Origin: Xanthomonas sp. 3793
GTDB lineage: Bacteria; Pseudomonadota; Gammaproteobacteria; Xanthomonadales; Xanthomonadaceae
NCBI RefSeq assembly: GCF_024806835.1
Contig: NZ_JANTYU010000003.1
Span: forward strand, 664,667 to 728,666
Length of the DNA: 64,000 bases
Reading direction: 5' to 3'
A model generated the notes under the pieces. That model saw only the letters and a program-made list of their open reading frames with translations. It made no database searches and had not been told where the DNA came from. Made by a program: the position numbers and the translations under genes. Shown piece after piece: positions 28,596-37,094 of this stretch (position 1 is the first letter of the stretch; the number at the start of each line of letters is the position of its first letter).

Positions 28596-29801
28596 ATGGC
28601 TCGCCCCGATCTGCACGAACGGATTTCGTCGCTGCGCAAGTTGCGCGTCGCTCAGGAACGGGTGCGGGTGCGGCGCCAGGTCGGCCGCCGCGATGGCGTG
28701 CGGCTGGAGATCGACGGCCGCTGGCTGACCGGTTTCTGCTCCAACGACTACCTGGGCCTGTCGCAACAGTTCGAAGTGGTCGCTGCCCTGCAGGACGCCG
28801 CCGCGCGCGATGGCGCCGGCGCGACCGCCTCGCATCTGATCTGCGGCCATCACACCGCACACGAAACGCTCGAGCGCGACATCGCCGAGTGGCTGGGCTA
28901 CCCGGCGGCGCTGCTGTTCGGGAGCGGCTTCATCGCCAATCTCGCCGTGCAGCAGGCCTTGCTCAGCGAAGAGGACGATGTCTGCGTGCAGGACCGGCTC
29001 AATCACGCCAGCCTGCTCGACGCCACGCGCCTGGCCGGCTGTCGGCTGCGGCGGTATCCGCACCTGGACGTGGAAGGTGCCATGCGCCAGCTCAAGGGTG
29101 CCCCCGAGGGGGCGGCGATGCTGGCCAGCGACGGCGTTTTCAGCATGGATGGCGATGTGGCGCCGCTGCGCGCGCTGAGCCTGGTGGCACGCATGCAGGA
29201 AGCGATGTTCTATGTCGACGATGCGCACGGCGTGGGCGTCCTGGGCCCGCAAGGGCGCGGCTGCGTGGCCGACGCCGGCCTGGGCGTTGCCGAAGTGCCG
29301 CTGCAATTGGTGACCCTGGGCAAGGCGCTCGGCGGCTACGGCGCGGTCGTGGTCGGCGAAGAGGCGCTGATCCGCCATCTGGCCGAAACCGCGCGCCCGT
29401 ACATCTACACCACCGCCCTGCCACCGGCGCAGGTCGCCGCCACCCTGGCCGCGGTGCGGCTGGCGCGTCGCGACGATTGGCGGCGTGCGCGCCTGGTCGA
29501 ACTGATCGGCACCTTCCGCGATGGCGCGCGTCGGCATGGGTTCGAATTGATGGCCTCCGACACGCCGATCCAGCCGCTGCTGTGCGGCGAGGAAGCCACG
29601 GTGATGGCGATGTCGGCCGCACTCGAACAGGCCGGTTTCATGGTCGGCGCGATCCGCCCACCCACCGTGCCCGAAGGCAAGGCGCGCCTGCGGGTGACCT
29701 TGTCGGCGCTGCACACACCGCAGCAGGTGCAGGCCTTGATCGAGGCAATCGTGCAGGCGCGCGATGTGGTCAGCCGGCAACCGCTGCGCGCTTCCGCTTG
29801 A
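28596..29801 (+). CDS. bioF: 8-amino-7-oxononanoate synthase BioF
   Basis: PLP-dependent alpha-oxoamine synthase (401 aa) that condenses pimeloyl thioester with alanine to start biotin ring assembly. SNDYLGL (about 49-55), the HxxH-type substrate region, [10 protein letters not shown] (about 210-219) and the PLP Schiff-base lysine K243 in [10 protein letters not shown] are all present. The ATG at 28596 gives the familiar [10 protein letters not shown] start. It lies 193 bp downstream of bioB, so the two genes may be co-transcribed or separately initiated. Confidence 0.97.
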   Translation: MARPDLHERISSLRKLRVAQERVRVRRQVGRRDGVRLEIDGRWLTGFCSNDYLGLSQQFEVVAALQDAAARDGAGATASHLICGHHTAHETLERDIAEWLGYPAALLFGSGFIANLAVQQALLSEEDDVCVQDRLNHASLLDATRLAGCRLRRYPHLDVEGAMRQLKGAPEGAAMLASDGVFSMDGDVAPLRALSLVARMQEAMFYVDDAHGVGVLGPQGRGCVADAGLGVAEVPLQLVTLGKALGGYGAVVVGEEALIRHLAETARPYIYTTALPPAQVAATLAAVRLARRDDWRRARLVELIGTFRDGARRHGFELMASDTPIQPLLCGEEATVMAMSAALEQAGFMVGAIRPPTVPEGKARLRVTLSALHTPQQVQALIEAIVQARDVVSRQPLRASA

Positions 29802-30122
29802 CGCGTAGCCGGGCAGTGCGCTCGTGCGCAACGCCGGACCGGCGCGGCCAGCGCCCAGACACTGGATGGCTCACGCAGACGGTTCGATGCGCGCGCATTT
29901 GCACGCACGTGTGCCGACTGCATGCAGACGTGCGTTGCCGCCGTTGATCGCACGGCACATCACCGCACCACCCGTCATGCGCGAACAATCACAGGCACCT
30001 GCACTGCCGATCAAGCCACTGCGGCCTCGCTTCCACCCGAGTGCAAGCAACCGGAATGTCGGCAGCTCCGCACCGATGCCGCAGCATCCACACCGGCAAA
30101 CACTGCCCACGCACCCGCTGAC
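29802..30122. other. Intergenic gap after bioF
   Basis: About 320 bp with scattered low-GC patches. I see no gene with convincing composition, no clear terminator and no repeat. It may contain a promoter for the downstream DUF7079-like gene and bioH. Confidence 0.35.
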
Positions 30123-30506
30123 ATGGCAATGACCGCGCCCGAGACGCCAATCGCCTCACCGGCGCAACGCCGCGTCTGGGAGGCGTTGTCGCTGCTGTAT
30201 CTGGACAGCGCGTGCGATGGCGAACACGCGCGCATTGCCCGGATCCTGGCGGCCTCGCCGTTTACGTTGCCGCAACTGCGCACGATGCTGCTGCACGAGG
30301 TGCACCCGGCGCTGATCGGCAACCTGCGCAGCGTGGCCGGTGTGTGGGAGGGCTTCGATCCCCGATGGCTGGCCGATACGATCGCCACGCAGCGCGCGCG
30401 GCGCTGGCGCTGGCCGGATCGTTGGTGCTGGCGCAGGTATGCGCGACAGCAATGGGCGGTGCTGGCGCCTGCGATCGCTGCAGAGCGCGCAGGTTCTGCA
30501 CGCTGA
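30123..30506 (+). CDS. DUF7079-like small hypothetical protein
   Basis: A 127-residue acidic/hydrophobic alpha-helical protein; an alternative Met two codons later would give 125 residues. The motif order RRVWEALSLLYLD, then ILAASPFTLPQLRTMLLHEVHPALIGNL, then VAGVWEGFDPRWL fits a small bacterial family I recall as DUF7079; its function is unknown. No signal or membrane segment is visible. It sits 28 bp ahead of bioH in the same direction, so it is probably co-transcribed with the biotin genes, though I have no evidence of a role in biotin synthesis. Confidence 0.75.
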   Translation: MAMTAPETPIASPAQRRVWEALSLLYLDSACDGEHARIARILAASPFTLPQLRTMLLHEVHPALIGNLRSVAGVWEGFDPRWLADTIATQRARRWRWPDRWCWRRYARQQWAVLAPAIAAERAGSAR

Positions 30507-30534
30507 GCGCGCGCCAATCGGCGACAATCCGTGC

Positions 30535-31296
30535 ATGCATATCGATGTCATCGGCCATGGGCCCGCGCTGGTTCTGCTGCACGGTTGGGCGTTGCACGGC
30601 GGCGTGTTCGCACCGCTGGTGGAGCGGCTGTCCTCGCATTATCAATTGCACCTGGTCGACTTGCCCGGGCACGGCTTCAGTCGCGACGACACCACGCCGT
30701 TGGCCTTGCCGTATGTGGTGGCCGCGATTGCCGCGGCCACGCCGCCGGCGGTGTGGGTCGGCTGGTCGCTGGGTGGGCTGTTTGCGCTGCATGCCGCCGC
30801 CACTCAGCCGCAGGTGCGCGGGCTGGCGATGATCGCGGCAACGCCGCGCTTCGTGCGCGGCGCCGATTGGGCGGATGCGGTCGAGCGCGAGGTGTTCGTG
30901 CAGTTCGGCCAAGACCTGGCGCGCGATTACCGCGGCACCCTGGAGCGTTTTCTGGCCTTGGATACCCTGGGCTCGGCGCATGCGCGCGCCGAACTGCGCA
31001 GCCTGCGCGAAACGCTCAGCGCACGCGGCGCGCCGGCGGCCGATGCCCTGCAACAGGGCCTGGGCCTGCTCGAACGCACCGACCTGCGCCGCGCGTTGCC
31101 GCAGCTGGCGCGTCCCAGTCTATGGATTGGAGGGCAACGCGACCGGCTGGTGCCTGCCGCCGCCATGCATGCTGCGGCCGCGCTCGCGCCACATGCGCGG
31201 GCGCTCACCATCGCCGGCGGCGGCCACGCGCCGTTTCTCGGCCACGCCGATCAGGTGGCCGAGGCGCTGCAACGCTTCGTTGCGTCCGTGCCGTGA
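30535..31296 (+). CDS. bioH: Pimeloyl-ACP methyl ester carboxylesterase BioH
   Basis: Alpha/beta hydrolase (253 aa) that removes the methyl group from pimeloyl-ACP methyl ester, ending the BioC-BioH stage of biotin synthesis. The catalytic triad is visible as S78 in GWSLGG, the Asp in GGQRDRLVP (about 200), and the His in GGGHAPFLGH (about 231). HGWALHG near 16-22 gives the oxyanion-hole segment, as in E. coli BioH. The frame opens earlier (30340), but the Met at 30535 yields the usual MHIDVIGHGP start. It lies in line with an SDR gene and bioC. Confidence 0.95.
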   Translation: MHIDVIGHGPALVLLHGWALHGGVFAPLVERLSSHYQLHLVDLPGHGFSRDDTTPLALPYVVAAIAAATPPAVWVGWSLGGLFALHAAATQPQVRGLAMIAATPRFVRGADWADAVEREVFVQFGQDLARDYRGTLERFLALDTLGSAHARAELRSLRETLSARGAPAADALQQGLGLLERTDLRRALPQLARPSLWIGGQRDRLVPAAAMHAAAALAPHARALTIAGGGHAPFLGHADQVAEALQRFVASVP

Positions 31297-31340
31297 GCAG
31301 ATCGCCGATCATGCGACCTCGCTGATCGAGGACGCATCGC

Positions 31341-32123
31341 ATGGATCTTGGAATCGCCGGGCGCTGGGCACTGGTCTGCGCCGCCAGCAAGGGCTTGGGC
31401 CTGGGCTGCGCCCGCGCCCTGGCACATGAAGGCGTCAACGTAGTGATCGCTGCGCGTGGTCGCGCCGCCCTGGACCAGGCCGCCGACAGCCTGCGCGCAC
31501 TGCGCGGCGCCGGAGAGGTGCGCAGTGTCGTGGCCGATATCGCCACGCCGGAAGGACGCGCCGCCGCGCTCGCGACCTGCCCGCAGGTCGACATCCTGAT
31601 CAATAACGCAGGCGGCCCGCCGCCGGGCGATTTCCGGCAGTGGGAGCGCGAGGACTGGCTGCGCGCGCTGGACGCCAACATGCTGGCGCCGATCGAGCTG
31701 ATCCGCGCCACCGTCGATGCCATGCGCGTGCGCCGCTTCGGCCGCATCGTCAATATCACCTCCAGCGCGGTAAAGGCGCCGATCGACATCCTCGGCCTGT
31801 CCAATGGCGCGCGCGCCGGCCTGACCGGTTTCGTTGCCGGGCTGGCGCGCAGCACGGTGGCCGACAACGTCACCATCAACAACCTGCTGCCCGGCCAGTT
31901 CGCCACCGACCGCCTGCGCGGCAACTTCGCTGCCATCGCGCAACAGCAAGGCAGCACTGCCGCGGAGGTCGCCGAGCGCAAGCAGGCAGCCATTCCGGCA
32001 GCACGCTTCGGCGAGCCGGACGAATTCGGCGCGGCCTGCGCGTTCCTGTGCAGCGCGCAGGCCGGCTATATCACCGGGCAAAACCTGTTGATCGATGGCG
32101 GCAGTTATCCGGGCACGTTCTAG
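31341..32123 (+). CDS. Degenerate SDR (FabG-like without catalytic tetrad)
   Basis: A 260-residue Rossmann-fold protein that aligns with 3-oxoacyl-ACP reductases but lacks their key residues. The nucleotide loop is ASKGLGLG (about 15-22), close to TGxxxGxG but imperfect. NNAGG is present. At the catalytic site LSNGARA stands where Y-x-x-x-K should be, so both the Tyr and the Lys are gone. This agrees with the BKR-like SDR subgroup known to lack the tetrad. It lies 44 bp after bioH and 63 bp before bioC, so it is likely part of the biotin transcript; whether it acts on a biotin precursor is open. Confidence 0.88.
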   Translation: MDLGIAGRWALVCAASKGLGLGCARALAHEGVNVVIAARGRAALDQAADSLRALRGAGEVRSVVADIATPEGRAAALATCPQVDILINNAGGPPPGDFRQWEREDWLRALDANMLAPIELIRATVDAMRVRRFGRIVNITSSAVKAPIDILGLSNGARAGLTGFVAGLARSTVADNVTINNLLPGQFATDRLRGNFAAIAQQQGSTAAEVAERKQAAIPAARFGEPDEFGAACAFLCSAQAGYITGQNLLIDGGSYPGTF

Positions 32124-32186
32124 CGCACCTGCCGATCGCACGCATCGATTCCCTCCGCCTCGCCCACCGGCGACAATAGCCTGGCA

Positions 32187-33071
32187 ATGAACAGCACTTT
32201 CGACCCCCGCCACGTCCGCCGCGCCTTCGCGCGGGCCGCCACTAGTTATGCCGCCGCCGCCGCGTTGCAGCGCGAGGTGGAAACGCGCCTGCTCGAATCG
32301 CTCGACTACCTGGGCGAGCAGGTACCCAAGGTGGTACTGGATGTGGGTGCCGGCCCCGGTCATGCCAGCGGTGCGATCAAGAAGCGCTGGCCCAAGGCCC
32401 AGGTGATCGCCCTCGACCAGGCCATGCCGATGCTGCGTCAGGCGCGCAAGGCCGCAGGCTGGTGGAAGCCGTTCGCGCAGGTCTGCGCCGATGCGCGCGC
32501 GCTGCCGGTGGCTGACGGCAGCGTGGATGTGATCTTCAGCAATCTGTGCCTGCAGTGGGTGGAAGACCTGCCGGCAGTGTTCGCCGGGTTCCGGCGCGCG
32601 CTACGGCCGGGCGGGCTGCTGCTGTGCTCGACCTTCGGCCCGGAAACCCTGATCGAGTTGCGCGACGCCTTCGCCCAGGCCGATACCGCACCGCACGTCA
32701 GCCGCTTCCCGCCGATCGCGCAGTTCGGCGATGCGCTGCTGATGTCCGGTTTCCGCGACCCGGTGCTGGACCGCGACCTGTTCACGCTCACCTATAACGA
32801 CCTGCCGGCCTTGATGCGCGAATTGCGTGCGATGGGCGCCACCAATGCGCTCAGCAACCGCCGCGCCACGCTGACCGGACGCGGCCGCTTTGCCGCTGCC
32901 AGCGCTGCCTACGAACCGCTGCGGCGTCCTGACGGCAGCCTGCCCAGCTCCTGGGAAGTGATCTACGCGCACGCCTGGGCGCCGGCACCCGGCGCGCCCA
33001 TTCGCGAGCAGGGACACGATGTCGCCAGCGTCCCGGTAGCCTCGATCCCGATCCGCCGCCGCATCGACTAG
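32187..33071 (+). CDS. bioC: Malonyl-ACP O-methyltransferase BioC
   Basis: SAM-dependent methyltransferase (294 aa) that methylates malonyl-ACP (or malonyl-CoA) so that fatty-acid synthesis can build pimeloyl-ACP methyl ester, later cut by BioH. The family N-terminus with RRAFARAATSYAAAAALQREV is followed by SAM motif I VLDVGAGPGHASG (about 50-62). VDVIFSNLCLQWVEDLP (about 112-128) and LLCSTFGPETLIELRDAF are typical BioC blocks. It is the last gene of the bio cluster; bioA and bioD are not in this window. Confidence 0.95.
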   Translation: MNSTFDPRHVRRAFARAATSYAAAAALQREVETRLLESLDYLGEQVPKVVLDVGAGPGHASGAIKKRWPKAQVIALDQAMPMLRQARKAAGWWKPFAQVCADARALPVADGSVDVIFSNLCLQWVEDLPAVFAGFRRALRPGGLLLCSTFGPETLIELRDAFAQADTAPHVSRFPPIAQFGDALLMSGFRDPVLDRDLFTLTYNDLPALMRELRAMGATNALSNRRATLTGRGRFAAASAAYEPLRRPDGSLPSSWEVIYAHAWAPAPGAPIREQGHDVASVPVASIPIRRRID

Positions 33072-33417
33072 CGGCGGTGCAGATCGCCGGCAGCAACGCA
33101 GCCGTTGCCGGCGAGACACACAGTTTTGCGACGACACCAATGCTGACCTGTCAGGCTCGGTCGCGACACCCGGTAGAATTCAGCAGTCAATGGCCGCATG
33201 TTCCTGTTGCGGCTTGCCTTTTCGACGCCTGAACCGGCGTGGTTAGCAAAATGCAGCACGCAGCCGTCAGGTGGCTGCAGACGGCGCGCAGGAATCTGCA
33301 TGTACGCGTGGTACATGCCGGTTCCGAGTACCGGCAGCGCCCCCGCCCGGCTGCTGCACTGACGTTTTGATAGCCGCTCTTAGGTTTGCGGCCCCCGTCC
33401 CCCAATCGGCCTTCCCA
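33072..33417. promoter_or_regulatory. Leader region of lpxO with adjoining hairpins
   Basis: A 346-bp gap between bioC and lpxO. It contains a perfect 8-bp hairpin (33298-33305 with 33311-33318). Its right arm shares bases with a second hairpin (33316-33322 with 33330-33336), whose right end overlaps a possible third (GCAGC near 33334 with GCTGC near 33350). Arms that are shared cannot pair at once, so this could be a switching leader. The region lies 80-120 bp upstream of the lpxO start. No gene is seen. Confidence 0.4.
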
Positions 33418-34323
33418 ATGTTGAAGTGGCTCATCATCGCGCTGTTCATCGCATCGGCGCTGTACATCCATTACCGCGGTCGCGTGCGCCACCGGCTCAG
33501 CCGGCAGTTGCTCGACCATTCCACCTTCATGGCGCCGATCAACGCGCTGATGTATCTGTGTTCGCGCGTGCCGACCACACCGTTCATCGATCCGGGCAAG
33601 GAATTCCCCGAACTGGCCCCGCTACGTGCCAACTGGCCGGTGATCCGCGATGAAGCGGTGGCGCTGCAGCAGATGCAGAAGATCCGCGCCGCCGACGGCT
33701 ATACCGATATCGGCTTCAACTCGTTTTTCCGCCGCGGCTGGAAGCGCTTCTATCTGAAGTGGTACGGCACCGCGCACCCGTCTGCGGCCGAGCTGTGCCC
33801 GCAGACCACCGCGTTGCTGAAGTCCATCCCCACGGTGAAGGCGGCGATGTTTGCCGAACTGCCGCCGGGTAGCGAACTGCGTCCACACCGCGACCCCTTC
33901 GCCGGGTCCATGCGCCTGCACCTGGGCCTGGCCACGCCGAACGACGACCGCTGCTTCATCGACGTCGACGGCCAGCGGCATAGCTGGCGCGACGGCGAGT
34001 GGACCATGTTCGACGAGACCTATATCCACCACGCGCGCAACGACACCGACCAGGACCGCATCATCCTGTTCTGCGATATCGAACGCCCGATGCGCTGGCG
34101 CTGGGCGGCGGCGCTGAATCGCTTCGTCGGCCGCAGCCTGCTTTCTGCCGGCGCCTCGCCCAATCAGGAGGGCGACAAGACCGGTGGCATCAACCGCGTG
34201 TTCCGGTATTTCTACGCGGCGCGCCTGAAGGCCAAGGCGCTGAAGGAGCGCAACAACCCGCTGTACCAGGTGCTCAAGTGGAGCATCTTCGTGCTGGTGG
34301 TGGTCGGCATCGTGCTGCTGTAA
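33418..34323 (+). CDS. lpxO: Lipid A hydroxylase LpxO-like (aspartyl/asparaginyl beta-hydroxylase domain)
   Basis: An Fe(II)/2-oxoglutarate-dependent dioxygenase (301 aa) that would add a 2-hydroxyl to the secondary acyl chain of lipid A at the inner face of the inner membrane. Hydrophobic spans at both ends (about 3-18 and 284-301) anchor it. The HxD...H iron triad is H157 and D159 in LRPHRDPF and H204 or H205 in TYIHHARND; the 2-oxoglutarate Arg follows in DQDRIILF. The Met at 33418 starts the first transmembrane segment as in LpxO. It stands alone and is followed by the REP array. Confidence 0.92.
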   Translation: MLKWLIIALFIASALYIHYRGRVRHRLSRQLLDHSTFMAPINALMYLCSRVPTTPFIDPGKEFPELAPLRANWPVIRDEAVALQQMQKIRAADGYTDIGFNSFFRRGWKRFYLKWYGTAHPSAAELCPQTTALLKSIPTVKAAMFAELPPGSELRPHRDPFAGSMRLHLGLATPNDDRCFIDVDGQRHSWRDGEWTMFDETYIHHARNDTDQDRIILFCDIERPMRWRWAAALNRFVGRSLLSAGASPNQEGDKTGGINRVFRYFYAARLKAKALKERNNPLYQVLKWSIFVLVVVGIVLL

Positions 34324-34338
34324 CGCCCGACCAAGCGC

Positions 34339-34690
34339 GTAGGAGCGCACCCGGGCGCGACCAGGCATGCCGGTGACGCCTCATCGCGCGCAAGCGCGCT
34401 CCTACGCACGTCTGGCCGTGCATGGCGATTGACTAGCGCAGGCCAATGCACCGTATGCGGTAACACCGGACCACCCGTGTAGGAGCGCACCCGGGCGCGA
34501 CCAGGCATGCCGATGAGGCCTCATCGCGCGCAAGCGCGCTCCTACGCAGGCCTGGCCGTGCACGGCGATTGACCAGCGCAGGCCAATGCACCGTATGCGG
34601 TAACACCGGCCCCTCCGTGTAGGAGCGCACCCGGGCGCGACCAGGCAGCCGGTGAGGCCTCATCGCGCGCAAGCGCGCTCCTACGCTGGT
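34339..34690. repeat. Tandem array of inverted REP pairs (140-bp unit, 2.5 copies)
   Basis: Three near-identical palindromic elements lie at 34339-34405, 34479-34545 and 34619-34684. Each starts GTAGGAGCGCACCCGGGCGC and ends with the inverse GCGCAAGCGCGCTCCTAC, so each is two REP sequences head to head. The period is exactly 140 bp, and the 73-bp spacers are also nearly identical. The GTAG foot matches the class of REPs linked to RAYT transposases (established for Stenotrophomonas/Pseudomonas). A single arm of the same element occurs at 18658. No gene overlaps the array. Confidence 0.9.
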
Positions 34691-34713
34691 CTGGCCCGTG
34701 CCCGTCGATGCAC

Positions 34714-35133
34714 TCAGCGCGACACCTGCGCGATCCATTCCTGCAGGTTGTAGTAGTTGGTGACGCGGGTGATGGCGCCGTCGTGCACATCGAAGAACGC
34801 ACCGCCCGGCAGCACATAGGTCTGCCCGTTGGCTTCCGGCAGCCCTTCGTCGGTGGTGTGGTAGACCCCGTGCACCACGTACTCGGCACCTACGCGCGTG
34901 CCGTCGTCGTTGGCGGTGATCACGATGTCGCGCAGCTGCTCGCGGTAGCTGTCGTTCATGCGTTGCAGAAAGGCCGCGAAGTCCGCGCGGCCGATCTCGC
35001 GTGCCCCTTGATTGAGATCGTGCGCCACATCGTCGGCCAGGAACGCCAGCATGGCATCCCAATCGCCGCGGTTGAAGGCATCGTAATAGGCCTGGACCAG
35101 GCCGATGGCGCGTTGCCGATTGCTCTCGCTCAT
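34714..35133 (-). CDS. Ketosteroid isomerase-related / SnoaL-like protein
   Basis: A 139-residue protein of the NTF2 superfamily. AIGLVQAYYDAFNRGDWDAMLAFLADDVAHDLNQG (about 9-43) is the hallmark first helix and beta start, followed by FAAFLQRM and a C-terminal sheet with VTNYYNLQEWI. It matches ketosteroid isomerase-related proteins; the substrate is unknown and no catalytic residue can be assigned. There is no signal peptide. The Met at 35133 is preferred over the much longer open frame because the fold begins there. It stands alone between the REP array and the YdcF-type gene. Confidence 0.85.
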   Translation of the reverse strand: MSESNRQRAIGLVQAYYDAFNRGDWDAMLAFLADDVAHDLNQGAREIGRADFAAFLQRMNDSYREQLRDIVITANDDGTRVGAEYVVHGVYHTTDEGLPEANGQTYVLPGGAFFDVHDGAITRVTNYYNLQEWIAQVSR

Positions 35134-35374
35134 GCTCGAACCTGCCGCTGGGAAAGCCGCATCATAGAGCGGGTTTGGCGCGCGCGCTGGGATGCGGTCA
35201 GCGTCCGCTCCATCGCTCGCGCCTCCCATCCTCGATGGCCGCGCCGTTGTGCAGCGCACATGACCGAACCGCTGCGGCCAGCGCCCGACCTGTCGGTGCG
35301 ATATGCCTGAGCACTCCCACCTGCCACCTGCCGGGCAGTGCCAGCTCGATGCCACCGGATGAAACGCGGCAGCG

Positions 35375-35980
35375 TCAGGCCCCCTGCACCACCAGATCGC
35401 GGTGGAAGAAGTAGACCTCCTGCAGCAGGAAGCGCCAGCTGGTGTGGAAGCTGCGAAAGCGCGTACTCGGCGTGGACGAGGCCAGCGCATCCACTCCCAG
35501 TTCCTGGCATAGCCGCAGCGCGCGCGCCATGTGCAACGGGTCGCTGACGATGATTGCCCGGTGCATGCCGTGTCGCTCCATCAGCGCCCGCGCCTGCAGC
35601 AGGTTCTGGCGGGTGGTGCGTGAGCTGGTCTCGATCACGATCGCTTCCGGCGGCACGCCATGACGCAGCGCGTAGCGCCGTGCCACCTGCGACTCGGCAA
35701 AGCGCGCGCCATTGCCGAAGCCGCCAGTGAACAACAGCCGTGGCGCATAACCTTGCCCATACAGATCCAGCGCATGCCGGATCCGTTCTTCGAAGACCGG
35801 CGACGGGCGCGCATCGTAGGCGGCCGCGCCCAGCACGATGATCACGTCCGCCGGCGCCGCCTGATCGCGATCGCCCACCCAGACGATCCAACCGGCCACC
35901 GCCACCAGCCAGATCAGCGCCAGCATGCATAACCGCCAGCCCCAGCCCCACAGGCCGAGCCCGCGCGCACGCCTGCTCAC
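35375..35980 (-). CDS. YdcF/DUF218 family protein with one membrane span
   Basis: A 201-residue protein of the DUF218 (YdcF/SanA-like) family, proposed to act in envelope processes. A basic N-terminus (SRRARGLG) precedes one hydrophobic span (about 12-30). The DUF218 fold then shows DVIIVLGAAAYDARPSPVFEERIRHAL, LLFTGGFGNG, E..SRTTRQN and IIVSDPLHMARALRLC. The start is GTG at 35980, whose GTGA overlaps the stop of the upstream dehydratase gene (35977-35980), a good sign of translational coupling. Confidence 0.85.
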   Translation of the reverse strand: MSRRARGLGLWGWGWRLCMLALIWLVAVAGWIVWVGDRDQAAPADVIIVLGAAAYDARPSPVFEERIRHALDLYGQGYAPRLLFTGGFGNGARFAESQVARRYALRHGVPPEAIVIETSSRTTRQNLLQARALMERHGMHRAIIVSDPLHMARALRLCQELGVDALASSTPSTRFRSFHTSWRFLLQEVYFFHRDLVVQGA

Positions 35981-36936
35981 GCGGCGGCCCACGGCAGCGC
36001 GTCCAGATCGACGTTGCCGCCGGACAGGATCAGCCCGACCCTGCGCCCGGCAAACCGCGCCGGCTCGGCCAGCACCGCCGCCAGCGTGATGGCCGAAGAC
36101 GGCTCCACCACCTGCTTGAGCACCTGCCAGATCAGCCGCATCGCCTGTATCACGGCCGCGTCGTCCACCGTGATCACCTGCGCGTCGCTGGCCTGCAGCA
36201 ACGCAAAGTTCGGCGCCCCGAGGGTGCCGCGCAGACCGTCGCAGACCGTGTCGGGCACGAAGTCGACCAGGCGTTGCCCGGCCGCCAGCGAGCGCGCGGT
36301 GTCGGCCGCTCCGCTGGGCTCGGCCAGCACCAGCGCGCAGCCCGGCGCAGACCGCAGCGCCAACGCCGCACCGGCCGCCAGGCCGCCTCCCCCGACCGGT
36401 GCCAGCAGCACATCCAGCCCGCCGCTTTGATGCAGCAACTCCAACGTGGCCGTGCCCTGGCCGGCGATCACGGCCGGATCGGTGTACGGATGCACCAGGG
36501 TCGCGCCACTGGTGGCCTGGACCTGGGCACACATCTGCTCGCGTGCCGCGATGGTCGGCGCACACCGCCATAGCGTGGCGCCATGCCGGGAGATATTGGC
36601 CAGCTTGGCGGCGACGGCACCTTCGGGCACCACCACATGACAGCCGATCCCACGCGTGCGGGCGGCCAGCGCCAACGCCGCGCCATGGTTACCGGAAGAA
36701 TGGGTGACTACGCCGCGCGGCGCCAGATCGTCGGGCAGCGACCACACCGCATTGCAGGCGCCACGAAACTTGAATGCACCGCTGCGCTGCAGGTGCTCGG
36801 CCTTGAAGAACAGCTGCGCACCGCAGAATGCATCCAGGTGGTGCGAGGTCAGCAACGGTGTCGTCGCGCAGTGCGGCGCGATGCGCGCGGCAGCCTGCAG
36901 GACATCTGAATGGGCAAGAGGGACCGTCTCGATCAT
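35977..36936 (-). CDS. PLP-dependent threonine/serine dehydratase
   Basis: A fold-type II PLP enzyme (319 aa) resembling catabolic threonine dehydratase or serine racemase, which would deaminate Thr or Ser to the 2-oxo acid. The Schiff-base Lys lies in SGAFKFRGACNAV (about 52-64). The Asn/Gly loop is SSGNHGAALA, the phosphate-binding loop VGGGGLAAG (about 180-188), and SGGN lies near the end. It lacks the C-terminal ACT regulatory domain of biosynthetic IlvA. Met 36936 is chosen; an earlier in-frame Met at 36963 is also possible. Its stop overlaps the YdcF-type gene. Confidence 0.88.
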   Translation of the reverse strand: MIETVPLAHSDVLQAAARIAPHCATTPLLTSHHLDAFCGAQLFFKAEHLQRSGAFKFRGACNAVWSLPDDLAPRGVVTHSSGNHGAALALAARTRGIGCHVVVPEGAVAAKLANISRHGATLWRCAPTIAAREQMCAQVQATSGATLVHPYTDPAVIAGQGTATLELLHQSGGLDVLLAPVGGGGLAAGAALALRSAPGCALVLAEPSGAADTARSLAAGQRLVDFVPDTVCDGLRGTLGAPNFALLQASDAQVITVDDAAVIQAMRLIWQVLKQVVEPSSAITLAAVLAEPARFAGRRVGLILSGGNVDLDALPWAAA

Positions 36937-37094
36937 GCCTGCAAGATTAACGTATCGCTCCACTCTTCACGGCTCGCACGCACACCGCCTGCGCATGCTG
37001 GACCGATGAAAAAGCGCCACATTGCGGCACAGTTAAGGACCGATTCAACGCAACGGTTCGAAAGTGGGATCATGGTTGCAGGAGGGCACCATCC

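Noticed and set aside
34339..34684. Possible CRISPR array
   Set aside because: The repeats are 66-67 bp palindromes and the 73-bp spacers are almost identical to one another, which is the opposite of CRISPR; no cas gene is present.
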